A DNA stretch of 64,000 nucleotides. It comes from Pseudomonas cichorii. GTDB taxonomy: Bacteria; Pseudomonadota; Gammaproteobacteria; Pseudomonadales; Pseudomonadaceae. Location of the stretch: NCBI RefSeq assembly GCF_018343775.1, contig NZ_CP074349.1, positions 620,001 to 684,000 of the forward strand, written 5' to 3'. Under the pieces are notes generated by a model. The model was not told the DNA's origin. It saw only the letters and a list, made by a program, of their open reading frames with translations, and did no database searches. Numbering within the stretch: position 1 is the first letter of the stretch; every line of letters begins with the position of its first letter. The translations under genes were made by a program, and so were the position numbers. This document shows positions 48,176 to 59,217 of the stretch, piece by piece.

Positions 48176-48529
48176 TTGGACAGAGTTTTCATTGACGGTC
48201 TTGAGGTCGATACGGTGATCGGCGCTTATGACTGGGAACGTGGCATCCGCCAGTGCTTGCGGCTGGACCTGAGTTTTGCCTGGGATAACCGGCCTGCCGC
48301 AGCGGGTGACGACCTGAGCAAGGCCTTGGACTATGCGAGTGTTTCCGCTCGCATCCAGGCTTTTGCCGAGCAGGCGCAGTTCCAGTTGGTGGAGACTTTT
48401 GCCGAGCGTCTGGCCGAAGTGCTGATGAGTGAGTTTCATATTCCCTGGCTGCGTCTGAGGCTGACCAAGCCGGGCGCTGTCGCCGCTGCCAAGGGCGTGG
48501 GCGTGGAGATCGAGCGCGGATGTCGCTGA
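48176..48529 (+). CDS. folB: Dihydroneopterin aldolase FolB
   Basis: Cleaves 7,8-dihydroneopterin in folate synthesis. The 117-residue protein starts '[22 protein letters not shown]' and ends '[11 protein letters not shown]', both typical. The start codon is TTG at 48176 with GGAG at 48164-48167; no in-frame ATG is present before residue 100 or so. Its 3' end overlaps folK by 10 bp. Confidence 0.93.
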   Translation: MDRVFIDGLEVDTVIGAYDWERGIRQCLRLDLSFAWDNRPAAAGDDLSKALDYASVSARIQAFAEQAQFQLVETFAERLAEVLMSEFHIPWLRLRLTKPGAVAAAKGVGVEIERGCR

Positions 48530-49035
48530 CTCGGGTTTTTCTTGGGCTCGGCAGTAATATCGAGCGCGAAAGGCATTTGCATGCCGGGCTGGATGCGCTC
48601 GATTCCTTCCTGAGCGATCTGACCTGCTCACCGGTCTTCGAAAGCCAGCCGGTGGGGATCAAGAGTGGTCCGTTCTTCAATCTGGTCGTCTCGGCCCTGA
48701 CCGACCTGCCGCTTCTGGATCTGGGTCGCCGTTTGAAGATGATCGAAGCCGATAGCGGCCGTTATGCTCCGGATCGCAAAGGGTTGCCGCTGGATATCGA
48801 TGTGCTTCTGTATGGTGAGCTGGTCGGTAATTTCGACGGTTTGATCCTGCCGCGTGCAGAAATCCTCAAGAACGCCTTTGTGTTGTGGCCCTTGTCGCTG
48901 ATCGCGGCGGATCGCTTGCATCCGGGTGTTGGCGTGCCTTTCGGCACGCTCTGGGCTGATGCTCAGATCGATCAGCAGCTCTTGCCTGTAGCGTTCGAGT
49001 GGCGCGGAATACAGCTGACGCCAGAAGAGGTGTAG
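48520..49035 (+). CDS. folK: 2-amino-4-hydroxy-6-hydroxymethyldihydropteridine pyrophosphokinase FolK
   Basis: Transfers pyrophosphate from ATP to 6-hydroxymethyl-dihydropterin, the step following FolB. The 171-residue protein has 'RVFLGLGSNIERERHL' at the N-terminus, 'SGPFFNLV' for the pterin pocket and 'RKGLPLDIDVLLYG' with the Mg-binding Asp pair. It overlaps folB by 10 bp, so the two are coupled. Confidence 0.95.
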   Translation: MSLTRVFLGLGSNIERERHLHAGLDALDSFLSDLTCSPVFESQPVGIKSGPFFNLVVSALTDLPLLDLGRRLKMIEADSGRYAPDRKGLPLDIDVLLYGELVGNFDGLILPRAEILKNAFVLWPLSLIAADRLHPGVGVPFGTLWADAQIDQQLLPVAFEWRGIQLTPEEV

Positions 49036-49110
49036 GAGCAATCGGGCGGCGCTCCGCTCATTCGCGAGACGTCATTGAGGGCGATAGGTTTTTTTCAGCT
49101 CACGGGCCTC

Positions 49111-49131
49111 TGGCGAATGAATTCGCTCCCA
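49111..49131. repeat. Half REP element
   Basis: TGGCGAATGAATTCGCTCCCA, one arm of the window's REP family, between folK and the end of cca. The sequence TGTGGGATTCATTCCCGAAG at 49157 onward may be a second, diverged part. Confidence 0.6.
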
Positions 49132-49165
49132 CGGAAAATCCATTTAATTCATGATCTTGTGGGAT

Positions 49166-50404
49166 TCATTCCCGAAGTGCAGTGTGCTCGGCCTTGTACA
49201 CCTTGAGCGCATCCAGCCTTTCGTTTTTCAGCGCATTGCCCAGGTCCTGTCCCTTCAAGCCCTTTTCCACCAGCGGCTGGACCGCAACAGTTCGGGCCGC
49301 ATGGGCTGCGCCGCGCAGGTAGTCAGCCTGTGGATAATTACGCTCCTCGAAACCGTCGCGCCCACGAGCGTCCATCTCGCAAGCCACAATGAATTCCTCA
49401 AAGCGTTGCGGGCGACGGTAGACGTCGAAGCTGTGCAGTAGCTCCAGCAGGGTCAGGGGTTTCAGCTCAAGGGCGCGATGTCCATGAGTGTGATACTGGC
49501 CAACCAGTAGCGCCAGTTCCTGACATTCCTTCGGCACCTTGAAGCGCTCGTTGACCGCTTTTATCAGGCGCAGGCCCCTGTGTTCGTGGGCGATATGCCG
49601 AGGCCATTCGGCTTCGGGAGTCAGCCCTTTACCCAGATCATGCAGCAGGCAGGCCCAGCGTACGCTCAGTGGCTGTTGATGAAGGGCGGATTGCCCCAGC
49701 ACGCTGAGTACATGCTTGCCTGTGTCGATTTCGGGGTGATGGGCGGCAGGCTGCGGTACGCCGAACAGCGCCTCGACTTCGGGAATCAGTTCCTTGAGAG
49801 CGCCACAGTCATGCAGCACCTGAATGAAAACCTGAGGCTGATTTTCCATCAGCGCCCGGGAGATTTCCTTCCAGCTGCGCTCGGGTGTCAGGGCCTTGAG
49901 TTCACCGGATTCGCTGAGCTGGCGCATCAGTTTCAGTGTTTCGGGCGCGATGCTGAAACCCAAAGGTGCATAGCGGGCTGCGAAACGGGCGACACGCAAT
50001 ACTCTGAGCGGATCTTCGGCGAACGCAGGTGAAACGTGGCGCAAGACTCGGGCTTCGATATCGTGCTGTCCGCCATAGGGATCGGTCAGATTACCGTCCT
50101 TGTCTTCGGCTATGGCATTGATGGTCAGATCGCGGCGGATCAGGTCCTGTTCGAGTGTGACGTCAGGGCTGGCGTGAAAGATGAAGCCGCCGTAACCAAC
50201 GCCGTTCTTGCGCTCGGTGCGAGCCAGTGCGTATTCCTCACCCGTCAGAGGATGAAGAAAGACCGGAAAATCAGTACCCACCGGACGATAACCTTTGACC
50301 AGCATTTCATCGGCGCTGGCACCTACGACGACCCAGTCGGTATCGGTAACGGGTTGACCCAGCAGGCGGTCGCGTACAGCGCCACCAACTTTATAAATCT
50401 GCAT
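49166..50404 (-). CDS. cca: Multifunctional CCA-adding tRNA nucleotidyltransferase
   Basis: Adds and repairs the 3' CCA of tRNA. The 412-residue E. coli-type protein has the class II nucleotidyltransferase motif '[22 protein letters not shown]' at the N-terminus, '[10 protein letters not shown]', '[13 protein letters not shown]', and a C-terminal HD domain '[28 protein letters not shown]', giving phosphatase and phosphodiesterase functions. The start ATG at 50404 has GGAGG 6 bases upstream, and that Shine-Dalgarno lies in an inverted repeat. Confidence 0.96.
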   Translation of the reverse strand: MQIYKVGGAVRDRLLGQPVTDTDWVVVGASADEMLVKGYRPVGTDFPVFLHPLTGEEYALARTERKNGVGYGGFIFHASPDVTLEQDLIRRDLTINAIAEDKDGNLTDPYGGQHDIEARVLRHVSPAFAEDPLRVLRVARFAARYAPLGFSIAPETLKLMRQLSESGELKALTPERSWKEISRALMENQPQVFIQVLHDCGALKELIPEVEALFGVPQPAAHHPEIDTGKHVLSVLGQSALHQQPLSVRWACLLHDLGKGLTPEAEWPRHIAHEHRGLRLIKAVNERFKVPKECQELALLVGQYHTHGHRALELKPLTLLELLHSFDVYRRPQRFEEFIVACEMDARGRDGFEERNYPQADYLRGAAHAARTVAVQPLVEKGLKGQDLGNALKNERLDALKVYKAEHTALRE

Positions 50405-50408
50405 AAAA

Positions 50409-50457
50409 AACCTCCATAAGCACGACAGGATAAACCTGAGTCGTCCCTACGGAGGTT
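50409..50457 (-). promoter_or_regulatory. Nested inverted repeat covering the cca Shine-Dalgarno; terminator-like
   Basis: On the minus strand, AACCTCC pairs with GGAGGTT, with inner ACGAC/GTCGT and AGG/CCT. The GGAGG is the cca ribosome-binding site, and TTTTTT then ATG follow. The structure can hide the site or end the upstream spoVR transcript. Confidence 0.55.
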
Positions 50458-50490
50458 AAAAGTTAAAAACATTCTCTGCGGTTATGTTCT

Positions 50491-52053
50491 TCAGAGATGA
50501 ACAACTGCCAGGTCGAGCCTCGGATAGTCTCCCTCGGCATGTTCGCCGCGTGGTGGGACATGGTGGGTTTTCATCACCTGATCGCCTTGCAGGGTTTCCA
50601 GATGGATATCGAAGCCCCACAGACGGTGCAGGTGTTTGAGCACTTCGTCCGTTGAATCGCCCAGTGGTTTGCGGTTGTGTTGTTGATGGCGCAGCGTCAG
50701 TGAACGGTCGCCACGGCGGTCGATGCTGTAGATCTGCACGTTGGGTTCGCGATTGCCCAGGTTGTATTGAGCGGCCAGCGTTTCCCGAATGGTCCGATAA
50801 CCGGCTTCGTCATGGATGGCGGGCACCAGCAGGTCGTCTTTCTGGTCGTCATCCATGATGCTGAACAGCTTGAGGTCACGAATGACCTTGGGCGACAGGT
50901 ACTGGAGGATGAAACTCTCGTCCTTGAAGCTGGACATGGCGAATTTGATCGCCGTCAGCCAGTCCGTGCCAGCAATTTCCGGGAACCAGTGGCGATCCTC
51001 GTCGGTTGGGTGCTCACACATGCGCCGAATGTCCTGATACATGGCAAAACCCAGGGTGTACGGGTTGATGCCGCTGTAATAGGGGCTGTCGAAGCCAGGC
51101 TGATAGACCACGCTGGTGTGCGATTGCAGGAACTCCAGCATGAAGCCATCGGTGACCAGCCCTTCGTCGTACAGATCGTTCATCAGCGTGTAGTGCCAGA
51201 ACGTCGCCCAGCCTTCGTTCATCACCTGAGTCTGGCGCTGCGGATAGAAATACTGGGCAATCTTGCGCACGATGCGCACTACTTCGCGCTGCCAGGGTTC
51301 CAGCAGCGGCGCATGCTTCTCGATGAAGTACAGGATGTTTTCCTGTGGCTCGGCAGGGAAACGGGCGTTGTCCTCCTTGCTGCTCTTGTCGGCACCTTTC
51401 GGAATGGTGCGCCACAGGTCGTTGATCTGCCGTTGCAGGTGTTCTTCGCGATCCTTTTGTCGGCGTCGCTCTTCTTCGGCTGAAATCGGGTAGGGCCGCT
51501 TGTAGCGGTCGACACCATAGTTCATCAGGGCATGACAGGAGTCGAGCAGGTCTTCCACTGCATCGATGCCATGGCGCTCTTCGCATTGCATGATGTACTG
51601 CTTGGCGAAGACCAGGTAGTCAATGATCGAACTGGCATCGGTCCAGGTGCGGAACAGGTAGTTGCCCTTGAAGAAGCTGTTATGCCCGTAGCAGGCGTGG
51701 GCAACCACAAGTGCCTGCATGCAGATGGTGTTTTCTTCCATCAGATAGGCAATGCACGGGTCCGAGTTGATCACGATCTCGTAGGCCAGACCCATCTGCC
51801 CGCGAGTGTAGGATTTCTCGGTGCTCAGGAAATGCTTGCCGTATGACCAGTGGTGATAGCCCAGCGGCATTCCCACCGAGGCATAGGCGTCCATCATCTG
51901 TTCGGCCGTGATGACCTCGATCTGATTTGGGTAGGTATCCAGGGCATAGCGCTCGGCGATACGGCTGATTTCGCGGTCGTAGGCCTGGATCAGTTCAAAT
52001 GTCCACTCGGACCCCGTGGAAAGGGGTTGGCGCTTCTGCTCTCTAGCGGTCAT
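50491..52053 (-). CDS. SpoVR/YcgB family protein
   Basis: A 520-residue protein of the SpoVR family, with family marks '[47 protein letters not shown]' and '[16 protein letters not shown]'. In enterobacteria the gene is induced with PrkA (YeaG) and YeaH under starvation and stress; the biochemical role is unknown. It is third in the prkA-yeaH-spoVR unit and overlaps yeaH by 4 bp. Confidence 0.93.
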   Translation of the reverse strand: MTAREQKRQPLSTGSEWTFELIQAYDREISRIAERYALDTYPNQIEVITAEQMMDAYASVGMPLGYHHWSYGKHFLSTEKSYTRGQMGLAYEIVINSDPCIAYLMEENTICMQALVVAHACYGHNSFFKGNYLFRTWTDASSIIDYLVFAKQYIMQCEERHGIDAVEDLLDSCHALMNYGVDRYKRPYPISAEEERRRQKDREEHLQRQINDLWRTIPKGADKSSKEDNARFPAEPQENILYFIEKHAPLLEPWQREVVRIVRKIAQYFYPQRQTQVMNEGWATFWHYTLMNDLYDEGLVTDGFMLEFLQSHTSVVYQPGFDSPYYSGINPYTLGFAMYQDIRRMCEHPTDEDRHWFPEIAGTDWLTAIKFAMSSFKDESFILQYLSPKVIRDLKLFSIMDDDQKDDLLVPAIHDEAGYRTIRETLAAQYNLGNREPNVQIYSIDRRGDRSLTLRHQQHNRKPLGDSTDEVLKHLHRLWGFDIHLETLQGDQVMKTHHVPPRGEHAEGDYPRLDLAVVHL

Positions 52054-53321
52054 GTCACTAACCTGCGCTGGAAGAGTTCACGGAATACCGGATAGATATC
52101 GCCGGCAGAGACCAGCTGTTGCTGGGCAAAGGTGTCGGCAAATTCTTCACCGATGCGTTCGTATTCGAACCATAGTGCCTGATGCTCTCGGGGCGTGATC
52201 TCCACATAGGTGTAGTACTGCACGAACGGCATGATCTGCTTGGTGAGGATTTCGCGGCAGATCGGTGAGTCGTCGTTCCAGTTGTCGCCATCGGAAGCCT
52301 GGGCGGCATAGATGTTCCATTCGTTGCTCGGATAGCGCTCGGCCATGATCTCCTGCATCAGTTTCAGGGCGCTGGAAACGATGGTGCCGCCGGTTTCCCG
52401 TGAATAGAAGAACTCTTCTTCGTCCACTTCCCGGGCGCTGGTGTGGTGGCGGATGAACACCACTTCGATCTTGTCGTAGTTACGCTTGAGAAACAGGTAC
52501 AGCAGGATGAAAAATCGCTTGGCGACATCCTTGGTTGCCTGAGTCATGGAGCCAGAGACGTCCATCAGACAGAACATCACCGCCTTGGAGCTTGGGTTGG
52601 GTTGCTTGACCAGCAGGTTGTACTTGAGGTCGAAAGTATCCAAGTAAGGCACGCGGCGAATACGTGCTTTCAAACGATCTATTTCGACTTCCAGTTCCTG
52701 GATGTCGCCGAAGTTGTCCGGCTCTTCGCGCTTGAGACGCTCCAGCTCGGTCACCGTTTCCTTGAGCTTGGCGCGGCTGCTGCCGGAAAGTGCGATACGG
52801 CGCGCATGGGCCGAGCGCAGGGTCCGGATGATATTGATGCGCGAGGGATTGCCCTCGTTGCTGATGCCTGCGCGTACGGTCTTGAAGGTGTCGGTGCCGG
52901 TCAGGTTGCGTTTAACGAGGTTGGGAAGCTCCAGGTCCTCGAACATGAATTCGAGAAATTCTTCCTGAGTGATCTGGAAGACGAACTCGTCCATGCCTTC
53001 GCCGGAATTGCTGGCCTTGCCAGGTCCTTTGCCACCGCCGCCACCTTGCGGACGGGCGATGTGCTCGCCGCTGGAGAATTCCTTGTTGCCGGGATGGACA
53101 ACCGTCTGTTTGCCACCACGGCCATGATGAAGCACCGGCTCGTCGATATCGCGGCCAGGAATGCTGATTTGTTCGCCGTGTTCCATATCGGTAATGGAGC
53201 GACGGCTGACGGCTTCTTCCACTGCTTTTTTGATGTGATCACGGTAACGCCGCAGAAACCGCTGGCGATTCACCGTGCTCTTGTTCTTGCCATTGAGGCG
53301 TCGGTCGATCACATAACTCAT
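52050..53321 (-). CDS. YeaH/YhbH family protein (DUF444)
   Basis: A 423-residue protein with an N-terminal basic part, a Gly-rich segment (about 95-110) and a C-terminal von Willebrand A-like domain with a MIDAS motif 'MDVSGSM' (DXSXS). Its usual partner is PrkA. The ATG at 53321 with GGAGGG upstream matches family starts ('[25 protein letters not shown]'). It overlaps spoVR by 4 bp and follows prkA by 116 bp. Confidence 0.92.
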   Translation of the reverse strand: MSYVIDRRLNGKNKSTVNRQRFLRRYRDHIKKAVEEAVSRRSITDMEHGEQISIPGRDIDEPVLHHGRGGKQTVVHPGNKEFSSGEHIARPQGGGGGKGPGKASNSGEGMDEFVFQITQEEFLEFMFEDLELPNLVKRNLTGTDTFKTVRAGISNEGNPSRINIIRTLRSAHARRIALSGSSRAKLKETVTELERLKREEPDNFGDIQELEVEIDRLKARIRRVPYLDTFDLKYNLLVKQPNPSSKAVMFCLMDVSGSMTQATKDVAKRFFILLYLFLKRNYDKIEVVFIRHHTSAREVDEEEFFYSRETGGTIVSSALKLMQEIMAERYPSNEWNIYAAQASDGDNWNDDSPICREILTKQIMPFVQYYTYVEITPREHQALWFEYERIGEEFADTFAQQQLVSAGDIYPVFRELFQRRLVT

Positions 53322-53337
53322 AGGCCCTCCGGGCAGC

Positions 53338-53435
53338 CGCAAGTAGAAAGCAGCTTCAAGCCACAAGCTGGCGACGGTCGTATCTGTCGAACCGGCCGTT
53401 CCAGCCTGTTGCCTGATGCTTGTAGCTTACCGCTG
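53338..53435. repeat. GCTTGCAGC-type repeats between prkA and yeaH
   Basis: Sequences such as GCAGCTTCAAGC, CACAAGCTGG and GCTTGTAGCTTACCGCTGC resemble the palindrome at 2340-2373 in diverged form. They lie inside the prkA-yeaH intergenic space and may act in mRNA processing. Confidence 0.4.
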
Positions 53436-53437
53436 CA

Positions 53438-55360
53438 TCACTGCGACTTGCGCACGCGCAGATACCACTCGGAGAGTAGACGCACCTGTTTGTCGGTATA
53501 GCCCCGCTCGACCATTCGGGTGACGAAGTCGTTGTGTTTCTGTTGATCCTCTTTGCTGGCTTTGGCGTTGAAGCTGATGACTGGCAGCAGGTCTTCGGTG
53601 TTGGAGAACATTTTCTTCTCGATCACCACGCGCAGTTTCTCGTAGCTGAGCCAGGTCGGGTTCTTGCCGTTGTTGTTGGCACGGGCACGCAACACGAAGT
53701 TGACGATTTCGTTGCGGAAATCTTTCGGGTTGCTGATGCCGGCAGGTTTCTCGATCTTTTCCAGTTCTTCGTTCAGGGCAACGCGGTTGAGAATCTCGCC
53801 GGTTTCCGGATCGCGGTATTCCTGGTCCTGAATCCAGAAGTCTGCGTAAAGCACGTAGCGGTCGAAGATGTTCTGGCCGTATTCGCTGTAGGACTCCAGA
53901 TACGCGGTCTGGATTTCCTTGCCGATGAACTCGATGTAGCGCGGCGCCAGATACTCCTTGATGAAGCGCAGGTAGCGTTCGCGGGTTTCGGCCGGGAACT
54001 GTTCCTGTTCGATCTGCTGTTCGAGCACGTAGAGCAGGTGCACCGGGTTGGCGGCGATCTCGTGGGGATCGAAGTTGAAGACCTTGGACAGAATCTTGAA
54101 CGCGAAACGGGTTGAAAGGCCGTTCATGCCTTCGTCGACACCCGCACTGTCGCGGTACTCCTGGATCGACTTGGCCTTGGGATCGGTGTCTTTCAGGTTT
54201 TCGCCGTCATACACGCGCATCTTGGAGTAGATGTTGGAGTTTTCCGGCTCCTTGAGGCGCGACAAGGTGGTGAACTGCGCCAGCATCTTCAGAGTGTCCG
54301 GCGCGCAGTGCGCCTTGGCCAGGGAACTGTTGAACAGCAGCTTGTCGTAGATCTTGATCTCGTCGCTGATACGCAGGCAATAAGGCACCTTCACGATGTA
54401 GATCCGGTCGATGAAGGCTTCATTGTTCTTGTTGTTACGGAAGCTGTGCCATTCCGATTCGTTGGAGTGGGCCAGCAGGATGCCCGTGAACGGAATCGCG
54501 CCCAGGCCTTCGGTACTGTTGTAGTTGCCTTCCTGGGTCGCAGTCAGCAACGGGTGCAGAACCTTGATGGGCGCCTTGAACATCTCGACGAATTCCATCA
54601 GGCCCTGGTTGGCCCGGCACAGAGCACCCGAGTAGCTGTAGGCGTCGGCGTCGTTTTGCGAGAACTCTTCCAGCTTGCGGATATCGACTTTACCTACCAG
54701 TGCAGAAATATCCTGGTTGTTCTCGTCCCCCGGCTCGGTTTTCGCCACGCCGATCTGGTTGAGAATCGATGGATAGAGTTTCACCACTTTGAACTGGCTG
54801 ATGTCGCCCCCGAACTCAGCCAGACGCTTTGTCGCCCATGGCGACATGATGGTATTGAGGTAACGCCGCGGGATACCGAAGTCTTCTTCGAGAATCGCGC
54901 CGTCCTCGGTTGCATTGAACAACCCCAGTGGCGACTCGAATACGGGTGAACCCTTGATGGCGTAGAAGGGGACTTTTTCGATCAGTTGCTTGAGCTTTTC
55001 AGCCAGAGACGATTTGCCGCCACCTACCGGGCCAAGCAGGTAGAGAATCTGTTTCTTCTCTTCCAGGCCTTGGGCTGCATGGCGGAAATACGACACGATC
55101 TGGTCGATGCATTCTTCCATGCCATGGAAGTCGGCAAAGGCCGGATAACGCCGGATCACCTTGTTGGAAAAGATCCGCGACAACCGTGAGTTGGTGGAGG
55201 TGTCCACCAGCTCCGGCTCGCCAATGGCCAGCAGAAGGCGTTCTGCGGCAGAGGCGTAGGTGCTGCGATCCTGTTTGCAGAGCTCCAGATACTCCTGTAA
55301 CGAGAGCTCTTCCTGACGTGTGGTTTCAAAGCGTTGTTGGAAGTGGCTAAAAATACTCAT
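53438..55360 (-). CDS. PrkA family serine protein kinase (YeaG)
   Basis: A 640-residue AAA+-like protein with an N-terminal PrkA AAA domain that holds Walker A 'LGPVGGGKSSLAEKL' (about residue 108) and a C-terminal kinase-like PrkA domain. Conserved 'SNESEWHSFRNNKNNEAFIDRIYIVKVPYCLRI' lies in the middle. Homologues are RpoS- and NtrC-linked stress kinases in enterobacteria. It is the first gene of the prkA-yeaH-spoVR unit. Confidence 0.95.
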   Translation of the reverse strand: MSIFSHFQQRFETTRQEELSLQEYLELCKQDRSTYASAAERLLLAIGEPELVDTSTNSRLSRIFSNKVIRRYPAFADFHGMEECIDQIVSYFRHAAQGLEEKKQILYLLGPVGGGKSSLAEKLKQLIEKVPFYAIKGSPVFESPLGLFNATEDGAILEEDFGIPRRYLNTIMSPWATKRLAEFGGDISQFKVVKLYPSILNQIGVAKTEPGDENNQDISALVGKVDIRKLEEFSQNDADAYSYSGALCRANQGLMEFVEMFKAPIKVLHPLLTATQEGNYNSTEGLGAIPFTGILLAHSNESEWHSFRNNKNNEAFIDRIYIVKVPYCLRISDEIKIYDKLLFNSSLAKAHCAPDTLKMLAQFTTLSRLKEPENSNIYSKMRVYDGENLKDTDPKAKSIQEYRDSAGVDEGMNGLSTRFAFKILSKVFNFDPHEIAANPVHLLYVLEQQIEQEQFPAETRERYLRFIKEYLAPRYIEFIGKEIQTAYLESYSEYGQNIFDRYVLYADFWIQDQEYRDPETGEILNRVALNEELEKIEKPAGISNPKDFRNEIVNFVLRARANNNGKNPTWLSYEKLRVVIEKKMFSNTEDLLPVISFNAKASKEDQQKHNDFVTRMVERGYTDKQVRLLSEWYLRVRKSQ

Positions 55361-55695
55361 GACGTCACCTCGCTCGATACGTTGAGCCGGCGGCGGATCG
55401 TCAGTCGATGCTGGTAGCAGCTGAGTATCCAGATGCCGTTTACCCCCCAGAACACCATAAAAGTAACTACCGATGACCCACGCGCCGGTGTACCGGCTCT
55501 CCCCTGATTACGGATGGCCTGAGGCTAAGGATAGTTCGGATTCGGAAAGATAAAGAAGGGATGAGCAAGAAGTGGGGCTGACCGTTCGTCAGTTTGGGCG
55601 CGAACCCGCGCAGGACGCGGGATCGGCTTGATAAAAATATTTTTTCAGAGTGTGCCGGGTGTTTATGCGTGTCTGCACCAGCATCCGTTCTGTCG
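55361..55695. other. Gap between prkA and glpE
   Basis: This 335-bp region upstream of prkA and downstream of glpE shows no gene. It must hold the prkA promoter on the minus strand; no exact consensus was identified. Confidence 0.5.
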
Positions 55696-56016
55696 TTAAC
55701 CCTGCGCCGTTTCGTTTGGAAAGGTGGTGCGCCACAATTCAAAGCCGCCGTCGAGGCTGTACACCTCGGAGAAGCCCTGGCCCACGAGGTAGGCGGCGGC
55801 ACTCTGGCTGGAGTTGCCGTGGTAGCAGACCACTACCAGCGGTTTGTCCAGATCGGCCTTGGCGATGAAGTCGGCGATCGAGTGATTGTCCAGGTGGTGA
55901 GAGTCGGTGATGTGATTGCTGGCGAAAGCCTGCGGGTCGCGCACGTCTACCAGTACGGCACCCTGCTCGCGAAGGGCTTGGGCCTGTTCAGGGGGAATGC
56001 GTTTGAATTCGGTCAT
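55696..56016 (-). CDS. glpE: Thiosulfate sulfurtransferase GlpE
   Basis: Single-domain rhodanese of 106 residues that moves sulfane sulfur from thiosulfate to cyanide or thioredoxin. The active-site loop '[17 protein letters not shown]' contains the catalytic Cys with the CYHGNSS loop typical of GlpE. Start ATG at 56016 with CAGGAG upstream. It ends the lptD-to-glpE line. Confidence 0.94.
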   Translation of the reverse strand: MTEFKRIPPEQAQALREQGAVLVDVRDPQAFASNHITDSHHLDNHSIADFIAKADLDKPLVVVCYHGNSSQSAAAYLVGQGFSEVYSLDGGFELWRTTFPNETAQG

Positions 56017-56039
56017 GGCTGGACTCCTGAGCTGATCTT

Positions 56040-56924
56040 TTAACGCCGGGCCTCGCTGGCCTCTGGCTGGGGAATGAGGGTCGTTGCCGGGCGCGTGGCG
56101 GCATTGCCGACAGCATCGCAATCGCAGCGATGACGTTCAAGGGTATCGACGTTCATCAGGGTCATGGCACCGCCCCATACACACCCGCTGTCCAGCGCAT
56201 AAACGCCGGGTTCATCGCAATTGCCTTCAAGGGCTGCCCAGTGGCCGAAGATGATCTTCAGGTCACGGGTCTTGCGAGTCGGATGCTTGAACCATGGCTC
56301 ATAGCCAGGCAAGGCGGTTTCGATGCCTTCCTTGCTCTTGAGGTCGAGCTTGCCTTCGCGGGTGCAGAAACGCATGCGGGTGAAGTAATTGGTGATCACC
56401 CGCAGCCGCGTCACGCCTTGCAGGTCGTTGTCCCACTTGACGGGTTCATTGCCGTACATGCCATCCAGGAAGGGGTCGTACAGGTTGTCGTCCTGCAGGG
56501 CCTGCTCGACTTCGCTGGCGTATTTGAGGGCTTTCTTCAGTGACCACTGCGGCGGAATACCCGCATGGGTCATGGCGATATTGCGCTGTTCATCGTAGTG
56601 CATCAGCTTTTGCCGACGCACCCAGTCCAGCAGGTCGTTGCCGTCGGGCGCCTCAATGATTTCGCGCAGGGTGTCGGCCTTTTTCAGGCGCTCGATGTTC
56701 CGCGAGGCGGCCAGCAGATGCAGGTCATGATTGCCCAGTACGCAGACCACGGATTCGCGGATGCTGTAAAGAAAGCGCAACGTCTCCAGCGACTGTGGGC
56801 CGCGGTTGACCAGATCGCCTACCAGCCATAGCTGATCCTTTTCAGGATCGAACCGGACATCCCCCAGCAGGCACTTCAGGGGCTCAAGGCAGCCTTGCAG
56901 GTCGCCAACGGCATACACAGCCAT
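56040..56924 (-). CDS. apaH: Symmetrical bis(5'-nucleosyl)-tetraphosphatase ApaH
   Basis: Hydrolyses Ap4A to two ADP. The 294-residue protein has the metallophosphatase motifs '[13 protein letters not shown]', '[12 protein letters not shown]' and '[10 protein letters not shown]', as well as the C-terminal 'FGHWAALEG'. It overlaps apaG by one base. Confidence 0.96.
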   Translation of the reverse strand: MAVYAVGDLQGCLEPLKCLLGDVRFDPEKDQLWLVGDLVNRGPQSLETLRFLYSIRESVVCVLGNHDLHLLAASRNIERLKKADTLREIIEAPDGNDLLDWVRRQKLMHYDEQRNIAMTHAGIPPQWSLKKALKYASEVEQALQDDNLYDPFLDGMYGNEPVKWDNDLQGVTRLRVITNYFTRMRFCTREGKLDLKSKEGIETALPGYEPWFKHPTRKTRDLKIIFGHWAALEGNCDEPGVYALDSGCVWGGAMTLMNVDTLERHRCDCDAVGNAATRPATTLIPQPEASEARR

Positions 56925-57304
56925 CAGTGAAGTGAGCCAGGGACGGCGAGACGGAAGGGCGCAATCACCGCATCGAAGCGTTTACCGTCCTCGGCGAGCA
57001 TCTGATACGAGCCTTGCATGTTGCCGACTTTCGTCGTCATCACCGTGCCGCTGCTGTAGGTATGGCTCTGGCCAGCCTTGATCAGCGGTTGCTGGCCCAC
57101 GACGCCCTCGCCACGCACTTCCTCGACATGGCCGTCACCGTCGGTGATGACCCAGTGCCGTGACAGCAGTCTGGCCGGCAGCTCGCCGTTATTCTGGACG
57201 GTGACGGTGTAAGCGAAGGCGAAGCGATTCTGCTCGGGTTGCGATTGTTCTGCGAGGAAGCGCGTGACGACGCTGACGTCGACCTGATAACGGGAATCGG
57301 ACAT
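56924..57304 (-). CDS. apaG: ApaG (Co2+/Mg2+ efflux protein family)
   Basis: A 126-residue protein of the ApaG/DUF525 fold ('[49 protein letters not shown]'). In Salmonella, ApaG (CorD) affects cobalt resistance and magnesium efflux; the exact role is unsettled. It lies between rsmA (120 bp upstream) and apaH. Confidence 0.95.
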   Translation of the reverse strand: MSDSRYQVDVSVVTRFLAEQSQPEQNRFAFAYTVTVQNNGELPARLLSRHWVITDGDGHVEEVRGEGVVGQQPLIKAGQSHTYSSGTVMTTKVGNMQGSYQMLAEDGKRFDAVIAPFRLAVPGSLH

Positions 57305-57424
57305 GCGGTAGACCTTGAAAGCTATAGCAGCGGAAAAAACTGGAGCATTCGATAGACAGGTCAGTCTAGGACAAGTAAACGGAAAATGACTAACGGCACA
57401 TAGCCATTTACTTGCCCCTTCAGA

Positions 57425-58231
57425 TTATTCCACCCCTGCCTTTTCGCTGAGTTTGTCCGCCAGGCGGACAAATGCAGCAAGATCCAGTTGCTCGGGACGC
57501 AGGCTGCCATCGACACCGGCAGCCGCAATGTCATCTGCGCTCAGTAACAGTTTGAGGGTATTGCGCAGGGTCTTGCGGCGCTGGTTGAAGGCTTCGCGTA
57601 CCACGCGCTCCAGCAGGCGATGGTCCCTGGCCGGATGAGGCAGTGTTTCATGGGGCACCAGGCGGACGATGGCCGAGTCCACTTTCGGGGGCGGATTGAA
57701 CGCTCCCGGACCTACGTTAAACAGGTGTTCCACGCGGCAATGGTACTGAACCATGATCGACAGACGGCCCCAGTCACCGCCACCCGGTCCGGCCGCGAGG
57801 CGCTCGACCACTTCCTTCTGCAGCATGAAGTGCATGTCGCGGATCAGTCCTGCGTTTTGCAGCAGATGAAAGATCAGCGGCGTGGAGATGTTGTAGGGCA
57901 GGTTGCCCACGACACGCAGGCTGTTGGGCGCAGCGCCCAGGCTGTTGAAGTCGAACTTCAGGGCATCGCCCTGATGCAGGTTGAAGTTCGGCTTGCCTGC
58001 GAACTGGCTGTTGAGGATCGGGATCAGGTCCTTGTCCAGCTCGACCACATCCAGATGTGCGCCGCTGTTGAGCAGGCCTTCGGTCAGGGCGCCCTGGCCC
58101 GGGCCGATTTCCAGCAGGCGGTCTTCAGGCTTGGCGCGGATGGCGCGCAGGATCTTGTCGATAACGCCTGCGTCATGCAGGAAGTTCTGCCCGAAGCGCT
58201 TGCGCGCCCGGTGTTGGTATTGCTCGGTCAT
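57425..58231 (-). CDS. rsmA: 16S rRNA dimethyladenosine transferase RsmA (KsgA)
   Basis: Dimethylates A1518 and A1519 of 16S rRNA. The 268-residue protein has the SAM-binding '[16 protein letters not shown]', '[11 protein letters not shown]' and the catalytic '[17 protein letters not shown]'. The ATG at 58231 gives '[20 protein letters not shown]', the canonical start. It overlaps pdxA by 4 bp. Confidence 0.97.
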   Translation of the reverse strand: MTEQYQHRARKRFGQNFLHDAGVIDKILRAIRAKPEDRLLEIGPGQGALTEGLLNSGAHLDVVELDKDLIPILNSQFAGKPNFNLHQGDALKFDFNSLGAAPNSLRVVGNLPYNISTPLIFHLLQNAGLIRDMHFMLQKEVVERLAAGPGGGDWGRLSIMVQYHCRVEHLFNVGPGAFNPPPKVDSAIVRLVPHETLPHPARDHRLLERVVREAFNQRRKTLRNTLKLLLSADDIAAAGVDGSLRPEQLDLAAFVRLADKLSEKAGVE

Positions 58232-59217
58232 GAATGCGTCTCGGCCATCTGGTAGGCGGTTTGCAGGGCTACTTTCAGGCTGCCGGTGTCGATGTTTCCG
58301 CTGCCAGCCAGATCCAGCGCAGTGCCATGATCGACGGAGGTGCGGATGATCGGCAGGCCGAGCGTGATATTGACTGCCGCGCCGAAACCTTTGTATTTCA
58401 GCACGGGCAGGCCCTGGTCGTGATACATCGCCAGCACTGCGTCGCAATGCTCCAGATATTTGGGGGTAAACAGAGTGTCCGCAGGCAGCGGGCCTCGCAG
58501 GTCGATGCCCTCGCTGCGCAGACGCTCCAGGGTTGGTTCGATGATGTCGATTTCTTCGCGACCCAGGTGTCCGCCTTCTCCCGCATGGGGGTTGAGGCCG
58601 CAGACCAGAATGCGTGGTCGTGCGATGCCGAACTTGTTGACCAGATCGGCATGCAGGATGCGCGTGACGCGCTCAAGGCGTTCCGGTGTGATGGCATCGG
58701 CAATGTCGCGCAACGGAAGGTGAGTGGTCACCAGTGCCACGCGCAGATCACCCGTAGCCAGCATCATCACCACCTGTTCGGTGTGAGTCAGCTCGGCAAG
58801 AAACTCGGTATGCCCGGAAAAGGCGATGCCGCCTTCGTTGATCACACCCTTGTGGACAGGGGCGGTGATCATCCCGGCGAACAGCCCGTCGACACAGCCT
58901 TGGGCGGCGCGGGTCAGGGTCTGCAGCACGAAAGCCGCATTGGCCGTGTCCAGCGTGCCGGTTACCACCCTGGCTTGCAGCGGGGTATCCCAGACATACA
59001 GGCTGCCAGCAGGTGCCGGTTGCTCGGGAAAGGCATCGGGAGTGACGGCAATCAGGTTGACGGTCACGCCCAACTGCGTGGCCCGCTCCAGGAGCAGGTC
59101 ACGGTTGGTAATGGCAATCAGGGGATGTGACTGAGGCTGCGTGGCGAGCAGCAGGCAAAGGTCAGGACCAATGCCGGCCGGCTCGCCGGGTGTCAGTGCG
59201 AAACGCTTTGGTTTCAC
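58228..59217 (-). CDS. pdxA: 4-hydroxythreonine-4-phosphate dehydrogenase PdxA
   Basis: NAD-dependent step of pyridoxal phosphate synthesis. The 329-residue protein has '[11 protein letters not shown]', '[26 protein letters not shown]', and the metal/substrate ligands around '[15 protein letters not shown]' and '[17 protein letters not shown]'. It overlaps surA and rsmA by 4 bp each, a tight operon. Confidence 0.97.
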   Translation of the reverse strand: MKPKRFALTPGEPAGIGPDLCLLLATQPQSHPLIAITNRDLLLERATQLGVTVNLIAVTPDAFPEQPAPAGSLYVWDTPLQARVVTGTLDTANAAFVLQTLTRAAQGCVDGLFAGMITAPVHKGVINEGGIAFSGHTEFLAELTHTEQVVMMLATGDLRVALVTTHLPLRDIADAITPERLERVTRILHADLVNKFGIARPRILVCGLNPHAGEGGHLGREEIDIIEPTLERLRSEGIDLRGPLPADTLFTPKYLEHCDAVLAMYHDQGLPVLKYKGFGAAVNITLGLPIIRTSVDHGTALDLAGSGNIDTGSLKVALQTAYQMAETHS

